Assembly: GCA_031216915.1 (NCBI GenBank) | Contig: CM062289.1 | Location: 391,556,674-391,620,673 of the forward strand | Reading direction: 5' to 3' | DNA: 64,000 nt | Source: Pictodentalium vernedei | Lineage: Eukaryota; Mollusca; Scaphopoda; Dentaliida; Dentaliidae | In this document: piece by piece, positions 23,601-34,214 of the stretch | Layout: every line of letters starts with the position of its first letter | How positions within the stretch are numbered: the first letter of the stretch is position 1 | The notes under the pieces: model-generated | Told to the model about the DNA's origin: nothing | Databases searched by the model: none | The model's input: the letters and a program-made list of their open reading frames with translations, nothing else | Program-made: the position numbers and the translations under genes

Positions 23601-24165
23601 GTAAATATATTTATTCAACTACAATATATGACTTTGCAGTGCATTCTACACAGGAGAATATCATAGTTTCTTTCCAAACTACCACAGTAACACATACATC
23701 TTTATATTGGGAGACACTCTTTTGTCCTTCCATACTTCTTCTGCTGGACTCCTTCAAGTTGACCTTTGTTGAACTCCCCAAATCAAAACATAAAGAAAAG
23801 AAAATGTCTGCCTTCAATCAGTGAGCACTCCACTTATAACATTTGGTCTCAATCTTTATTACTTTCATGAATTAGGAAAAGATTTCTTCGAGTATGTACT
23901 TCAATGTTTATAGAATGCAGCTGTTATTTTATTTTGAGGTATTTTATTGTGAAAATTTTGTTCTCTTACTTATGCCATAGCAGACTTTCAGGTGGTGCTA
24001 TTTACACATGGCAGCAGTTCCATGGCAAATTTCAGTTTCCACATGTTCTATGTTTCATTCCATGCATTTTGGTGTATAATTTATTGGGTTTATTCATTTT
24101 GGGCCTTTTTTAGACTTGAAAGAAAATTGCATGAAATTTGACCAAAGTTAGGTTGGACGTCCCCT
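20644..24165. mobile_element. Candidate 3.5-kb terminal-inverted-repeat element
   Basis: CGTCCAACCTAACTTTGGTC at about 20649-20668 has its exact complement at about 24140-24160. The symmetry extends a few bases either way (GGG outside, AATTT inside). The interior contains SINE-A at 23179-23548, a C-run at 22800-22820 and no recognisable transposase. It may be a non-autonomous or gutted DNA transposon, or two related termini that happen to face each other. No target duplication is evident. Confidence 0.5.
23179..23548 (-). mobile_element. SINE-A, full-length copy
   Basis: On the minus strand it starts GGGAGCGCGGTGGCTCAG (tRNA A box) and carries GGTTCGAATCCC (B box). It then has GTGTCCTTGGGCAAGACACT, a motif found in several conserved-domain SINEs, and ends GTGACCTTAAACATCAAT plus AATA units. 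The 12-base ATCACTATCAAA flanks it at 23167-23178 and 23549-23560, the mark of LINE-driven insertion. The open frames inside are incidental. Confidence 0.92.
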
Positions 24166-24208
24166 TAAGGGGCTATATAACTTATAAAATATAAGTAATG
24201 GAATTTTG

Positions 24209-25899
24209 GGTGTCCAGTGACCTCGACCCATGACGATCTCATCCCAAAGTGACCTCGACCCGATTTGGTGACTTCGACCCACTTTTGGTAATCTCGACCC
24301 AGAGTGACTTCGACCCACTTTTAGTGATCTCGACCCACTATTTTTCTCGTTCAGAACTGCGGTACTGGTCAGGGGGTGATCTCGACCCACTTTGGATACT
24401 CGCGGAAATGCCGGGTGGAAGCTGTCCTTTTTTATAAAAGTCAAATAGTCCATGATGTTTATTAAAAAAAAATCATTTAAAACAAACATCGGCACTGACA
24501 TATCAATTGCATTGCATTTAAAACAAACATCAGCACTGACATATCAATTGCATGTCAGTGAGTTCATTGCGTCTAAAGAAATACCTACTGAGTATCTAAT
24601 CATGGACTACTGTTTTGATTTAATTAGTTTTATCATGTTTTGATTTTTGAATTGTATGGTTCATTCATTGATGAATAAAAACAACAACTGGTACCTAATC
24701 GAAGACTAGCAGTTCTGGACAGTATAAAGACTTTATATGCTGAATTTGTAGTCAAAGAGCTCGTCATTGACTTTGAAGCAGCTATGTGGAATGCGTTCCG
24801 AAATGTGTATCCTGGTTCAGAAATTCTTGGATGTGCTTTTCATTTCACCCAGGCTCTGTGGAGAAATATTCAGGAGATAAGTTTGTCCTGTGAATATAAG
24901 GACAGTAGGTTGGTCAATAAGTACTTACGTAAATACTAAATTCATGGCTCTGTGTTTCCTACCACAGGAAAAAATTGAACCAATGTTCAGAGAGTTAGAA
25001 AGCAAGTGTAACTCATCCCCTAAGTTTCAGCAGTTTGTGGAATATGTTGAAAGAAATTGGACCAACAGCAGAGTTTGACCTCCACAGAACTGGAGTGTTT
25101 TCAACCAAAGTGTAAGAACTAACAATGACACTGAGGGGTGGCACAATAGACTGAATGGTCGATCAGGTTGCAATGCACCATTTTATACTCTCGTGAATAC
25201 TCTTCACACAGAAAGTCTTCTGGTGTCATTGAACACCACATTGTTATCGGAAAGGAAACTGCAAAAGCGCCAAAGAAAGCAATATAGACAAATACAAAGT
25301 AAGCTCTTCGAGGTATGGAACAGTTACAGTCATGGTGAGGTGAACACAAAACAATTGTTAAAAGTTTGTTCCAACTTAAACGGACCTACAATGTAAAACA
25401 TTGACATTACAAACAATAGTTGTGTAAAAACATTAAAAAATATTTGCAGAGTGGCACGTTTGTAACCATCTATATTTATGAACATCGCATGTATCAACGT
25501 GAATAAAGCCTTGATTTTCTTCAAAGATAATTCAGGTTATATTTCGTCCAATTTCCCAACATTACCTTATATATATCTAGTCACTCCCGACTTTACCATA
25601 TCTAGCACAGGAACACGCTACAAATATAAGAACAAAATAATATTTAAAATAACAAAATCATAACTGGATTTTTTAACAAATAATATTTTGTACATAAAAA
25701 TCGTTTGTGACGTGCTCCTGTAATTATAATATCCAAAGTGGGTCGAGATCACCCCCTGGCCATTACCGCAGTTCTGAACGAGAAAAATAGTGGGTCGAAG
25801 TCACTCTGGGTCGAGATCACCAAAGGTGGGTCGAAGTCACCAAATCGGGTCAAGGTCACTTTGGGACGAGATCGTCATGGGTCGAGGTCACTGGTATTC
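24209..25899. mobile_element. MULE DNA transposon with long terminal inverted repeats
   Basis: The left arm (24209-24401) and right arm (25728-25899) are inverted copies. Both are built of repeated GTGACCTCGACCCA-like units and end at CACTTTGGAT. The element sits between two copies of GAATTTTG (24201-24208 and 25900-25907), an 8-bp target duplication. Long TIRs and 8-11 bp duplications are typical of MULEs, and the interior encodes a MULE transposase remnant. The repeated units may be transposase binding sites (inference). Confidence 0.85.
24700..25396 (+). pseudogene. MULE transposase remnant
   Basis: The reading begins KELVIDFEAAMWNAF and GSEILGCAFHFTQALWRNIQ, matching the Asp and G-C-x-F-H-x-x-Q-A-x-W region of MULE transposases. 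A frame change follows, with KIEPMFRELESK and FVEYVERNW. After one stop comes NNDTEGWHNRLN, equivalent to NHVEGWHRKLQ in the intact protein at 43899-45236. It ends near 25396. The N-terminal zinc finger and first catalytic Asp are missing, so the copy is internally deleted and dead. Confidence 0.8.
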
Positions 25900-26259
25900 G
25901 AATTTTGTTTATTTTGAAATTCTAAAGTAGACTTATGTTGGAGTAAATCTCTACTTTGGATAAAACTTGCGGGTAAAATACCAAAGTTCTTACCAATTAT
26001 TCCTGCAAACGCTCCTAATTCAAAACTGTATACAAATTTCAAACTGTCGCAATCGCGGTCTGGCAGAAAAGAGACAGAGGCTGGTCTTCTTCTGTATTCT
26101 CTGATTCCAATTGGTTAATCCCGGTCACATGAGGCCTCAGAGTGGTGGAATTCGTCTTCATAGCTGGAACAGGTTCCGGAGAGTTCTGGAAGTCTTTCCT
26201 GGTTCGCAGACTGTCTCTGATGACATCACTCGAGTGGGATTATATAGCAATTCTACAAC

Positions 26260-27145
26260 AATTCTCACCTCTCATATTCCTTAAATTCAGATTAAATATA
26301 CATAAATTATACACTAAAATGAAGGTTGGGATGTATAGAACACGAAACACATTTGTAATCAACTCATAGAGTTGACAGCAGGAACCACTGGTTCCTGGAA
26401 GTCTGCTACCGTATTCATACCAGAACTGATAATAAAATAATATTTCACCAGAACAACTTGTGGCCAAATGTGCTTCATATATCCAGGAACAAAGCTAGGC
26501 ATTCAAAACACTTTCGAATACAGCGATAGGACTGCATTTGGGAAAATGACAACATTGCCTGCATTTTTTATTGAAGATGGTTTCCATGCTCGACAGACAG
26601 GCGCAAATCACTCGATACCACGAATTTCCATCGAAAAACAAAATCGTAATTCTAAGAAATTTCAACATGTATTATGTTACCTTGCATTGAATATGGCAAC
26701 TGTGCAGTCTCTATCTAATAACAGTATACTGTATGAAGGCGATCTTTTTCATTATTTGATTTTAGACGGCGTTGTTTTTACATGCTTTTTCCATTCAATG
26801 ACGTCAACCGGAAATTGAAAATATATTCATACATAAACAAAAGCAAAGGCTTTGGAATTTACCCCCATGCAGCTCTGCCGTTGTGTTTTGAAGAATTTTG
26901 AACCCCTAGCTTTGATCTTGGAGATGTAAAGCACATTCGGCCACAAGTTGTTTTCGTGAAATATTATTAAATTATCAGTTCTGGTACGAATACGGCAACA
27001 GACTTCCAGGAACCAGTGGTGCCTACAGTCGACTCTATGAGTTGATTACACACGTGTTTCATGTTCTATACATCTCAATCTTCATTTTGATGTACATTTT
27101 GTGTATATTTCATTTGAATTGAAGGAATATCATAGGTGAGAATTT
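26260..27145. mobile_element. Foldback element with ~250-bp arms
   Basis: Arms 26260-26512 and 26892-27145 are inverted copies (AATTCTCACCT outside; GCACATT and GGCCACAAG further in) around a centre of about 380 bases. Partial copies of the outer end lie at 27818-27855 and 27885-27990. No transposase is present. The frame 26468-26818 in the centre has no known similarity. Confidence 0.8.
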
Positions 27146-27817
27146 TCAAAATAAACTAAATTTCATTACTTATATAAGCCATTAATATGAAATGAGTTAG
27201 GTTAGACCTTGAAGAGAACGCATCGCAAAGGACTCTATTTTTTGTAAAATTGAAGGAAATGATTCATTCAACTGCCGGTAGTTAACTTTTGATACTGGCA
27301 GTAAACCCAAACTGGCAAAGAGAAAAGATTTGTGGTCGAAAGTAGTATTTTAAAATTTTCACGTAACAAAATCAGTTTAATACTGAATTCTGGGAAGCCA
27401 GTGTTCAAGTTAAAAGAAATAATAACGTCATTTATTCAGAAAGATTGATGTGGCCGACACACGGTGCAATCTCTTAGTTTCTGTTGCTATTTTTATTTTC
27501 AACTGTCCCAGAATTCAATATGAAATGAAAAAATGGCTGCCTCGATTGGCAAATTGGAAGACACAATTTTCAGTTTGTTAGGTATACTGTTTCATTGGAA
27601 ATTGCGTGTTTCTCTACATATGCATGTGTGTTACCTACAGAGCTCACTGCATTCTCTATTAGGTTACTAGACAATATTTTGGGGTTAATTCGGCCTGAGT
27701 TGATTTCAAGGCGAATTGCCTCACTTACTAATAGGCCGAAATGGCCTACTTTAAGACCACATCAAATAATTGTTAAGCCTTAAGGTGCTGTATTAGTAAG
27801 GGAAATTTATTTACTTT

Positions 27818-27990
27818 GAAATTCCCACCACCTCTGATATTCCATAAATTCAAATTAATATGCTATATAAGTAATAGAAATTTGTTACTTTGAAATTCCC
27901 ACCTCTGATATTCCTTAAATTCAAATTAAAAATGCACAAATTATACATCAAAATGAAGGCTGTGATGTATAGAACATGAAAAACATATGC
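27818..27990. repeat. Terminal fragments of the 26260 foldback family
   Basis: Two adjacent repeats of GAAATTCCCACC, CTCTGATATTCC and AAATTCAAATTA match the outer left arm of 26260-27145. The second continues through AATGAAGGCTGTGATGTATAG. They look like broken ends of a related element. Confidence 0.7.
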
Positions 27991-28471
27991 AGTCACCTAG
28001 GACTGGAAATGTAGAATATGCAGGAGGGCTAAAAATCGCTAGCCTCAATTTGGCGAGGAGGGCAATAGCCCTCCTAAATTTCAGCTCACATGGAAATGTT
28101 GAGATAGGAGCACATATCCATTGCAAACAAATGTTTTATGATGTAACATGTTTAACTGTTATAAGCCTTAGCCACAACCCTGTAAACACAAAATGTGGAG
28201 CTCTTCAACATTATATTATGTTGTTACTGTGTCTGAACTGGAAACAGAAGTTTGTCAACGTATTGTAATGCACATCAAGGAAGATAACACACTTCTCACA
28301 TGTTCAATGTCAAAATTTCTGGTTTTATCACTGGTTTTATTAAATTATTTCTGTGTGGAAAATGTAACAAAATAAATAAATAAAGTTTTAAGTTGCCCTC
28401 ATATCTTTCCACCAAAAAATGTCCTCAAAATAAATAAATACCTATTAGCCCAAGAACATTAGGTTTCACTA
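27991..28471. other. No gene recognised
   Basis: Contains a small inverted pair (AGGAGGGCTA and TAGCCCTCCT near 28021-28076) and AATA-type runs near 28372-28440. Nothing else is seen. Confidence 0.35.
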
Positions 28472-29166
28472 GGGAAAAAAATCGGAGAAAGCTGATTTTT
28501 TCAGGGAATGTCGAGTACATGTCACTGAACGATTAGACAAAAGTCCCCTAAAATCCCAGTTGAGCTTTTTTTTCTACAGCCTTTTTTCGAAAACGCATTT
28601 GAAAAAAATTAAAAAAAATCGCACGAACTTTGTAACCTCGAATTGATCCAACTGTATTTTTGTTTACGCGTATTTCGAGCTACATAATGTCTAATATACA
28701 TTTACCTAGAGGAAAATGTGCATTCTGTGACAATTTCTGCGAAAAATTATTGAAAATTCACAAAAAAGTATCGGATTTACGCAAAAAATGACGATTTTCC
28801 TAACGGATTTGCCCAAAGAGTCGTAGTACAGAACGGGATGTTAGTTGGACAGACGATAAAAAATCCACCACCATTTGAAGACTTTTATCATTGCTTACAA
28901 AATAGACATTATGGAAGACCCCCTCTGCTTCTGGCCGAGTTCCCCTTTTGGCATAAAATTCGTCAGCATGAGAACTCAACTATTTTCGGGCTTGGGACCG
29001 AACAGACACGTCTGTGTCTGGCAGCATTAGATCAATAAATAATATTTACAGAATGTACAAAAATCAATAAATAATATTTACAGAATGTACAAATCAATCA
29101 ACATGGATTAAGTTACATTGACTATTATCAACGCTATATACAGAAATGACATGACCTATATACATA

Positions 29167-30993
29167 TTATTCATCGAAATCAGAAATTTCCGACAGGACA
29201 GTGTTTCTGTGGTTGTTACAAGAATCCGAACTGCAATAACACAAACCTGAGCAAGAGAGTCCTGCCTTCTTACACCCACACCTTTTTGTACAAGCACTCT
29301 TGCAACCACAACTGATCAGATTCAGTAGGTTATCGGGGGCACATGGCTTTGTGGCTGCAGTCGGTACAAGAAGTCCATTGTCTAGCGACCACCCCCAATC
29401 CGTCGGAGGAAGCGAAGTGCCCAGCCATTGTTGGACCTGGAGATAACATCTGTAGACATGTTGTTGTGCAGCATCGCTGCTTGGTGGGAGTGAGGCTAGG
29501 TCGATGGGTTTATTCAGTTTAGATTTTGCTACATAACGCTTGTAAGTGACATATCTATATTGGTCGAGAGAGGAAACAGTTTTACTCCCGTATAAGATCA
29601 GGAGAAGTTGTTCCCCGGCAGCGGCTACTGCACTTGGTGTACTGTCATCCGCCAAAATTGTGTTGACATACTGTTGTGAGTCGCTAGTAACATCGGAGAC
29701 AATTGTACTGAATACTTTCTTCTTACCAACTCGAAAGAGTGCAGAAGTAGTGTCACAACCACTTATAGAATGTGCTACAAGGAGGTTGCTTCTATGGTCA
29801 CCCATTTTGGTTGCTATTTCACTAACTGAAACTAGTAAGTTTGGGGTAATGGAATACATCATGTGAATATTACATCCCGGTTGAACTCGAGAGGTAAGAA
29901 TGACTAACAAGTCTGTGTCTGTTCCCACAACGACAACATTGTTGTCATCTTGAGCGATGTCAAGTGCAGTTTCGGCTATCAGTACATCAGCATCAGCCTC
30001 GGCCTGCTTGGACTGAATATTGATAGCAGATAGTTCCTGCATTAGAAGATCGATCAGTTGGGTTTTGTTCTTGGCATTTGCAAGGAAATCGGATTGGGGT
30101 GTGGTGGCTGGTAACTCGGGTGAGATATTGATATCAATGGAATACCTGTCTTTAGATCTACGGGCTTGTTCCATGCCCTTTGTCGACATTGTACAAGCAT
30201 AACCATCAAAAACAACCACGACGTTTGCCCCAAAATGTCTCACTAGATAATTGGAATATGATGTACATATGTCCTTATATGACGACTGTTTAGGCCATAC
30301 AACTGCCCTCAATAAAAATCCACCATCTACAACAAACAGAGAATGTTCTGGGATTTTAGTTTGCTCGGAACCGTATGTTTTGAGGATCTTACCGAGCGTG
30401 CTTTTCTGTGTCTTCCTCATTCCAGCAGAATCAAACAATGCTGGTGGTTTCGGGGCGAGTTCATATTTGAGATACTCTTCCATCTCTGCTTGTGACTGAA
30501 TAACACATGTGATGCGGTTGAACAGAATTGTGGGGTCAATCACTACCTTAATTCCACGGACTTTGATGCTATTTGCCATTGATGCGAAAGACTTCACAGT
30601 GTCAACACGTCGCAGTTTGATGCTGTTGAACGTTTTGCTTACAACATTCGATACGCAACATTCTCCAATTTTGCGAACTTGGTCACAGTTCACAGTTTCG
30701 TCGGCCACAAGCCCGGTCGCTATAGAGACTAATTGGAGTGGATCTCTATTCTGAAAGGGGGAATGCTCTCTGAGCCAGTTCAATAATTTGGTGATATCAT
30801 TGGCATCAATCAATTGTGAACTTTGACGGAGATCCCGATGTTGTTTGCCATGACCAGTGTGAACATGAACAAAATTTTCGAGAGCATTACATATCGGAAG
30901 GCAAAGAGGTAGTCCATGTACCCATTTCGCAACAGTGCTATCGGTTATTCCCCTGCCATGTGTGAGACCACCAGGGAGCTTGAACATTCTCAT
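29167..30993 (-). CDS. Academ-like transposase, nuclease and CXC segment
   Basis: A 608-codon frame. A PIN/FEN (XPG)-like nuclease core is visible: VVDGG (residues 222-226), VFDGY (261-265), EADAD (332-336), GTDTD (357-361) and SGCDTTS (411-417). These acidic residues are spaced as in flap-endonuclease-type enzymes. The C-terminus (562-592) holds nine Cys in a CxC-x3-C-x3-CxC-x6-C-x3-CxC-x4-C layout, a CXC-like zinc-binding domain. The frame is open without decay. With the upstream 201-codon part it makes a protein of about 820 residues split by one TGA. It would act on the element's inverted ends. Assignment to Academ is from domain content; another XPG-bearing transposon class is possible. 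Confidence 0.8.
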   Translation of the reverse strand: MRMFKLPGGLTHGRGITDSTVAKWVHGLPLCLPICNALENFVHVHTGHGKQHRDLRQSSQLIDANDITKLLNWLREHSPFQNRDPLQLVSIATGLVADETVNCDQVRKIGECCVSNVVSKTFNSIKLRRVDTVKSFASMANSIKVRGIKVVIDPTILFNRITCVIQSQAEMEEYLKYELAPKPPALFDSAGMRKTQKSTLGKILKTYGSEQTKIPEHSLFVVDGGFLLRAVVWPKQSSYKDICTSYSNYLVRHFGANVVVVFDGYACTMSTKGMEQARRSKDRYSIDINISPELPATTPQSDFLANAKNKTQLIDLLMQELSAINIQSKQAEADADVLIAETALDIAQDDNNVVVVGTDTDLLVILTSRVQPGCNIHMMYSITPNLLVSVSEIATKMGDHRSNLLVAHSISGCDTTSALFRVGKKKVFSTIVSDVTSDSQQYVNTILADDSTPSAVAAAGEQLLLILYGSKTVSSLDQYRYVTYKRYVAKSKLNKPIDLASLPPSSDAAQQHVYRCYLQVQQWLGTSLPPTDWGWSLDNGLLVPTAATKPCAPDNLLNLISCGCKSACTKRCGCKKAGLSCSGLCYCSSDSCNNHRNTVLSEISDFDE

Positions 30994-31032
30994 TAAACAC
31001 TGCTCTATGGTCTGATCAAAATATATCCCGTC

Positions 31033-31638
31033 TCAGAATTTATCTGAGCGCCTTATGGTAAAGTAACCTTTCTCAGTGAACAACTTCAAATCATCCTGTT
31101 GCATTATTTCTGTTAGCTCATTCATCTGCTGTAAATAGAGATGAGAACTTTTTGCGTATGCAAAATGACCACCTGCATGAAATACTGGAATCATATTGCG
31201 AACACAATGTGTGTGGAGTTCCCAGTCGCCTGTGCGCTCTGCTCTCAAGAACAACTGGAGAAGACCTATTTGCTCGTAGTATTGTACCCAAAGCTTTCCT
31301 GTGCGTCCTACGGACGCATTCTGGAGCAGTTCGTGTAATTTTGACAGTAAATGGTTGACACTTTCTTGATTGACAGCGTCAGCTGTTGTACAGTCACCTC
31401 TGGCAAGTCCACAGAATATTTCATTGACTTCTGTGCAGTCTATGTTATCTAGTGTTCGGCTTTCTTCAAACACAAGTTTTGTAATGGCAATTTGTGTTAG
31501 CAAATGGGCACGAACTGCTCTTGAATATGCATGACCACTGATCAAATGATGGATTGACCCACCAGCATAAACAGTCCCCCAAAGTTCATCCAAGCCACTA
31601 CCAGCCATGATCGAACCAATTGCCCCTAAATATGACAT
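31033..31638 (-). CDS. Academ-like transposase, N-terminal segment
   Basis: A 201-codon frame starting MSYLGAIGSIMAGSGLDELW, with YAGGSIHHLISGHAYSRAVRAHLL, GKLWVQYYEQIGLLQLFLRAE and TGDWELH. It ends at IRRSDKF followed by TGA. The same frame resumes straight after the stop (DGIYFDQTIEQCLMRMF) into the 608-codon frame. In related proteins as I remember them the motif RRSDKF is followed by Trp, so the TGA is best read as a single nonsense change of TGG. Such proteins usually have more sequence upstream of MSYLG. Here a stop lies just before it, so an upstream exon or a 5' deletion is possible; AAAAG just before the start could be a splice acceptor. Confidence 0.75.
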   Translation of the reverse strand: MSYLGAIGSIMAGSGLDELWGTVYAGGSIHHLISGHAYSRAVRAHLLTQIAITKLVFEESRTLDNIDCTEVNEIFCGLARGDCTTADAVNQESVNHLLSKLHELLQNASVGRTGKLWVQYYEQIGLLQLFLRAERTGDWELHTHCVRNMIPVFHAGGHFAYAKSSHLYLQQMNELTEIMQQDDLKLFTEKGYFTIRRSDKF

Positions 31639-32302
31639 AATCTTTTGTCAACTTATCTGACGAAGACACAATCTCCACTGCTTTGATATAAAATTACATG
31701 CCAATGCATCTTGAGTGTAGGCGAACACCACATTATGTGATTTAATCGAACATGGAAATTGAAACAATGATCCTATAATACGGTATTTGAATGAGAAAAG
31801 TCGATGCCGTTTGAATTTGAGTTTAGGGGGTATGGTTAATATTTCACACGTTTCACCAGTTCATTATGGAATAAATGACTATTGTTATATATCATTATAA
31901 AGCCACTGCTTTTCTGCAATTTTTGATATATAATTTAACTCCCAAAGTAGTCGTAGATTTGATTTAATGGACGTTGTGTACCGTTGTGTGTATGAAAACA
32001 ATAAAATTTTTTTCGTAATTTTGTACATTTTCTTGAATATTTCACCATTGAGTGTGAGGATTGGTACAAAGTTGGCATTTTCTGTTGGGGATATGTATTC
32101 TCAATATAATTCAGCACGATATTTATGATTTTCACCCTACTAAGGCGAATAAGAATGAGAAATATGGAGCTGGGTCGAATTTAAAAAAAAATTTTTTTTT
32201 TCATCAAAAAAATGCTATAACTAAAAAAGCTCAACTCGGATTCGCGGGGACTTTTCACACTTTATCCGCAATGTGTGTCCCGGAAACATATAAAAAAAAT
32301 CA
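31639..32302. other. 5' flank inside the Academ-like element
   Basis: AT-rich sequence between the transposase start and the terminal repeat. The open frames are short. A missing upstream exon could lie here but none is recognisable. Confidence 0.4.
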
Positions 32303-32587
32303 GCTTTCTCCGATTTTTTTCCTTACTTTCTCATTTTTATGTCTAATGTGCCTGGACTATATACATATCTGTGGTTTAATAAAATTATGAGAAGACCAAT
32401 GAACGTGTGGTTTTGAGATTATTGACCAGGGCTTAATTTAACTGGATTTGCATAGAGATTTAAGACATAGTCTCTCCATGTTAGGCTTTGTTTCTATTCT
32501 TCTTATATGCCTGCAGTGTTCTCTACCATCATAATATTTTTTTATTATATGTTAGCCTGTGCATTATCAATGGATATAGAGGAATAT

Positions 32588-33170
32588 CCCTCAGTAACTT
32601 CCAAAATGATGTCACGCTACGCCGCATCACGTTGCCTTGAAGGAACGATCAGCTGATCTTTGTTTTTGTTTTGAAACATACGCATTTCGCATCGAATTGG
32701 ACTGAATATTGTGCAATAAAATGTCTCGTAGCATATAATTAAAACAAAATCTACTCTATTTTTGTCAGTATCTGGAATTATCTCATGAGTGTGGACCTGA
32801 AAGTTTTATTTTTCACAAGTGCTTGCGTGATTGAAAAATAATATTTTCAGGTCCACACGATGAATTTTTCTGTAGCTTCCTAAATGATGTTATGCTTCAG
32901 CGCATGTCATCACCTTGAGCATCACCTTGAAGGAATGATCAGTAGCTTTTTTGTTATTGTCTTGAAACTGTTTACAGTTGAATTGGGCTGAATATTGCAC
33001 AGTGAAATGTCTCATAGCATATAATAAAAAGAAAATCTACTCTGCTTTAGTGAATATCAGGAATTATCTCCTTCTTGTGGACCTTAAAGTATTATTTTTC
33101 AGCCGCGCAAGCACTCGTGAAAAATAAAACTTTCAGGTCCACCCTCATGAGATAATTCCCAATATTCACT
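32588..33170. repeat. Two ~285-bp tandem units with foldback symmetry
   Basis: Unit 1 (32588-32870) and unit 2 (32873-33170) are alike: CTTCCWAAATGATGT near the start, CTTGAAGGAA, then TATAATTAAAA-type and AATCTACTCT. Each ends in a palindrome of GGACCTGAAAGT and its complement around TTTTTCAC. The left hairpin arm of unit 1 also pairs with the right arm of unit 2 (ATCTCATGAG near 32780 and CTCATGAGAT near 33150). Confidence 0.75.
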
Positions 33171-33345
33171 AAAAAAACATGCATATCCTCTGTATATTAT
33201 CACATGGCACTGTTAACATTTATTGTCTTGGGGCCTTTTTTGAATCATTTACAGTGCTCAACTCTATCATCTACGCTGGAACACAGTGGTCATCTGTTCT
33301 TGAGTGTGTGTGCAATAGTCGCTAGTTTTTTAACTATCTTCGGGG

Positions 33346-33733
33346 GGGTGGGGGGGGGGGGCGCTGTGGCTCAGTTGGTAGAGGTGCAGGCTGCAAGCTG
33401 AGAGGTCTTCGGTTCGAATTCCACCTGCGACAACCGCGTTGTGTCCTTGGGCAAGACACTTCACCCCGATTTCCTACATGGGGGCACGATGACGCTGTGT
33501 ACTGAGGCGTACTGCACGCCGATGGTGCGCATGTCTTCAACCAATCTAACCCTGCCTGTGCTGCGGTGCAGAGTTCAGAGTTACGATGTTGGAGAGCTGA
33601 CAGCTGCTCGTCGTTGCTCGGTGGTTCTCTCCGGGTACTCCGGCTTCCTCCACCCGTCAAACTGTCACGGTCACGATTAGCCATTGTGCATAAGTATGTG
33701 ACCTTAAACACCAATAAATAAATAAATATAAAT
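33346..33733 (+). mobile_element. SINE-A, full-length copy
   Basis: Same family as 23179-23548, in plus orientation: GCTGTGGCTCAGTTGGTAG, GGTTCGAATTCC, GTGTCCTTGGGCAAGACACT, and tail GTGACCTTAAACACCAAT with AATA repeats. The 12-base AACTATCTTCGG flanks it (33332-33343 and 33734-33745). A G-rich run precedes the head. Confidence 0.92.
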
Positions 33734-33964
33734 AACTATCTTCGGAGAAGCTGTTCCTGACTTTGTTCACTGACTTCCTGACAAATATTCTCAGTCAGTT
33801 GAAATGTGCTGTATTCAATCAGCAGGAGTCAAGTTTTATTCTCTGCACTTTTGCCATTTTCTTCTTCAAAGTAATCCAAGCCACTTGCTAGGAATTCTTC
33901 TCATTCTACTCATGAATGAATGACTCGCCTAAATAGTACATGATTATAGTATATTTTGTCTTAA

Positions 33965-34210
33965 CCCTTTACCCAGCCTAAAGGCCAGAACCAGCCAGCG
34001 CTATAATATTCTAAAAAAACGGCAATTAATTTTCATTATTTTTAAAAATTTTTTGTCTCAAAAACATAGGTTATGACCCCTCGTCGAAACGAGCGTGTCG
34101 AGCCCATTCCAACAAGGGGTCATAACCTATGTTTTTGAGACCAAAAATGAAAAAAATGAGCTATTCAAGAATTTTTTTGCTAGTGTCATCTTCTTATGTT
34201 AGGTAAAGGG
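33965..34210. mobile_element. piggyBac-type MITE A
   Basis: The element has termini CCCTTTACC and GGTAAAGGG and lies between two TTAA sites (33961-33964 and 34211-34214). The interior has 27-base perfect inverted arms (34055-34081 and 34115-34141) around 33 bases. No coding. TTAA targets with CCC-starting ends are the piggyBac signature. Confidence 0.85.
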
Positions 34211-34214
34211 TTAA

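Larger units (their letters stand above)
28472..32322 (-). mobile_element. Academ-like DNA transposon
   Basis: The ends are inverted: GGAAAAAAATCGGAGAAAGC at 28473-28492 and its complement at about 32303-32322. The similarity resumes about 80 bases further in (AAAGTCCCC, then AGTTGAGCTTTTTT) on both sides, giving terminal repeats over 100 bp long. Inside is one long minus-strand coding region with an XPG/FEN-like nuclease core and a Cys-rich C-terminus, the combination I associate with the Academ superfamily. No exact target duplication is obvious. Confidence 0.75.

Noticed and set aside
23219-23824. Open frames across SINE-A and its flank
   Set aside because: They read through the SINE on both strands and are not conserved between SINE copies.
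24209-24401. Clustered TGACCTCGACCC as hormone-receptor binding sites
   Set aside because: The units lie in transposon inverted repeats and are better explained as element structure.
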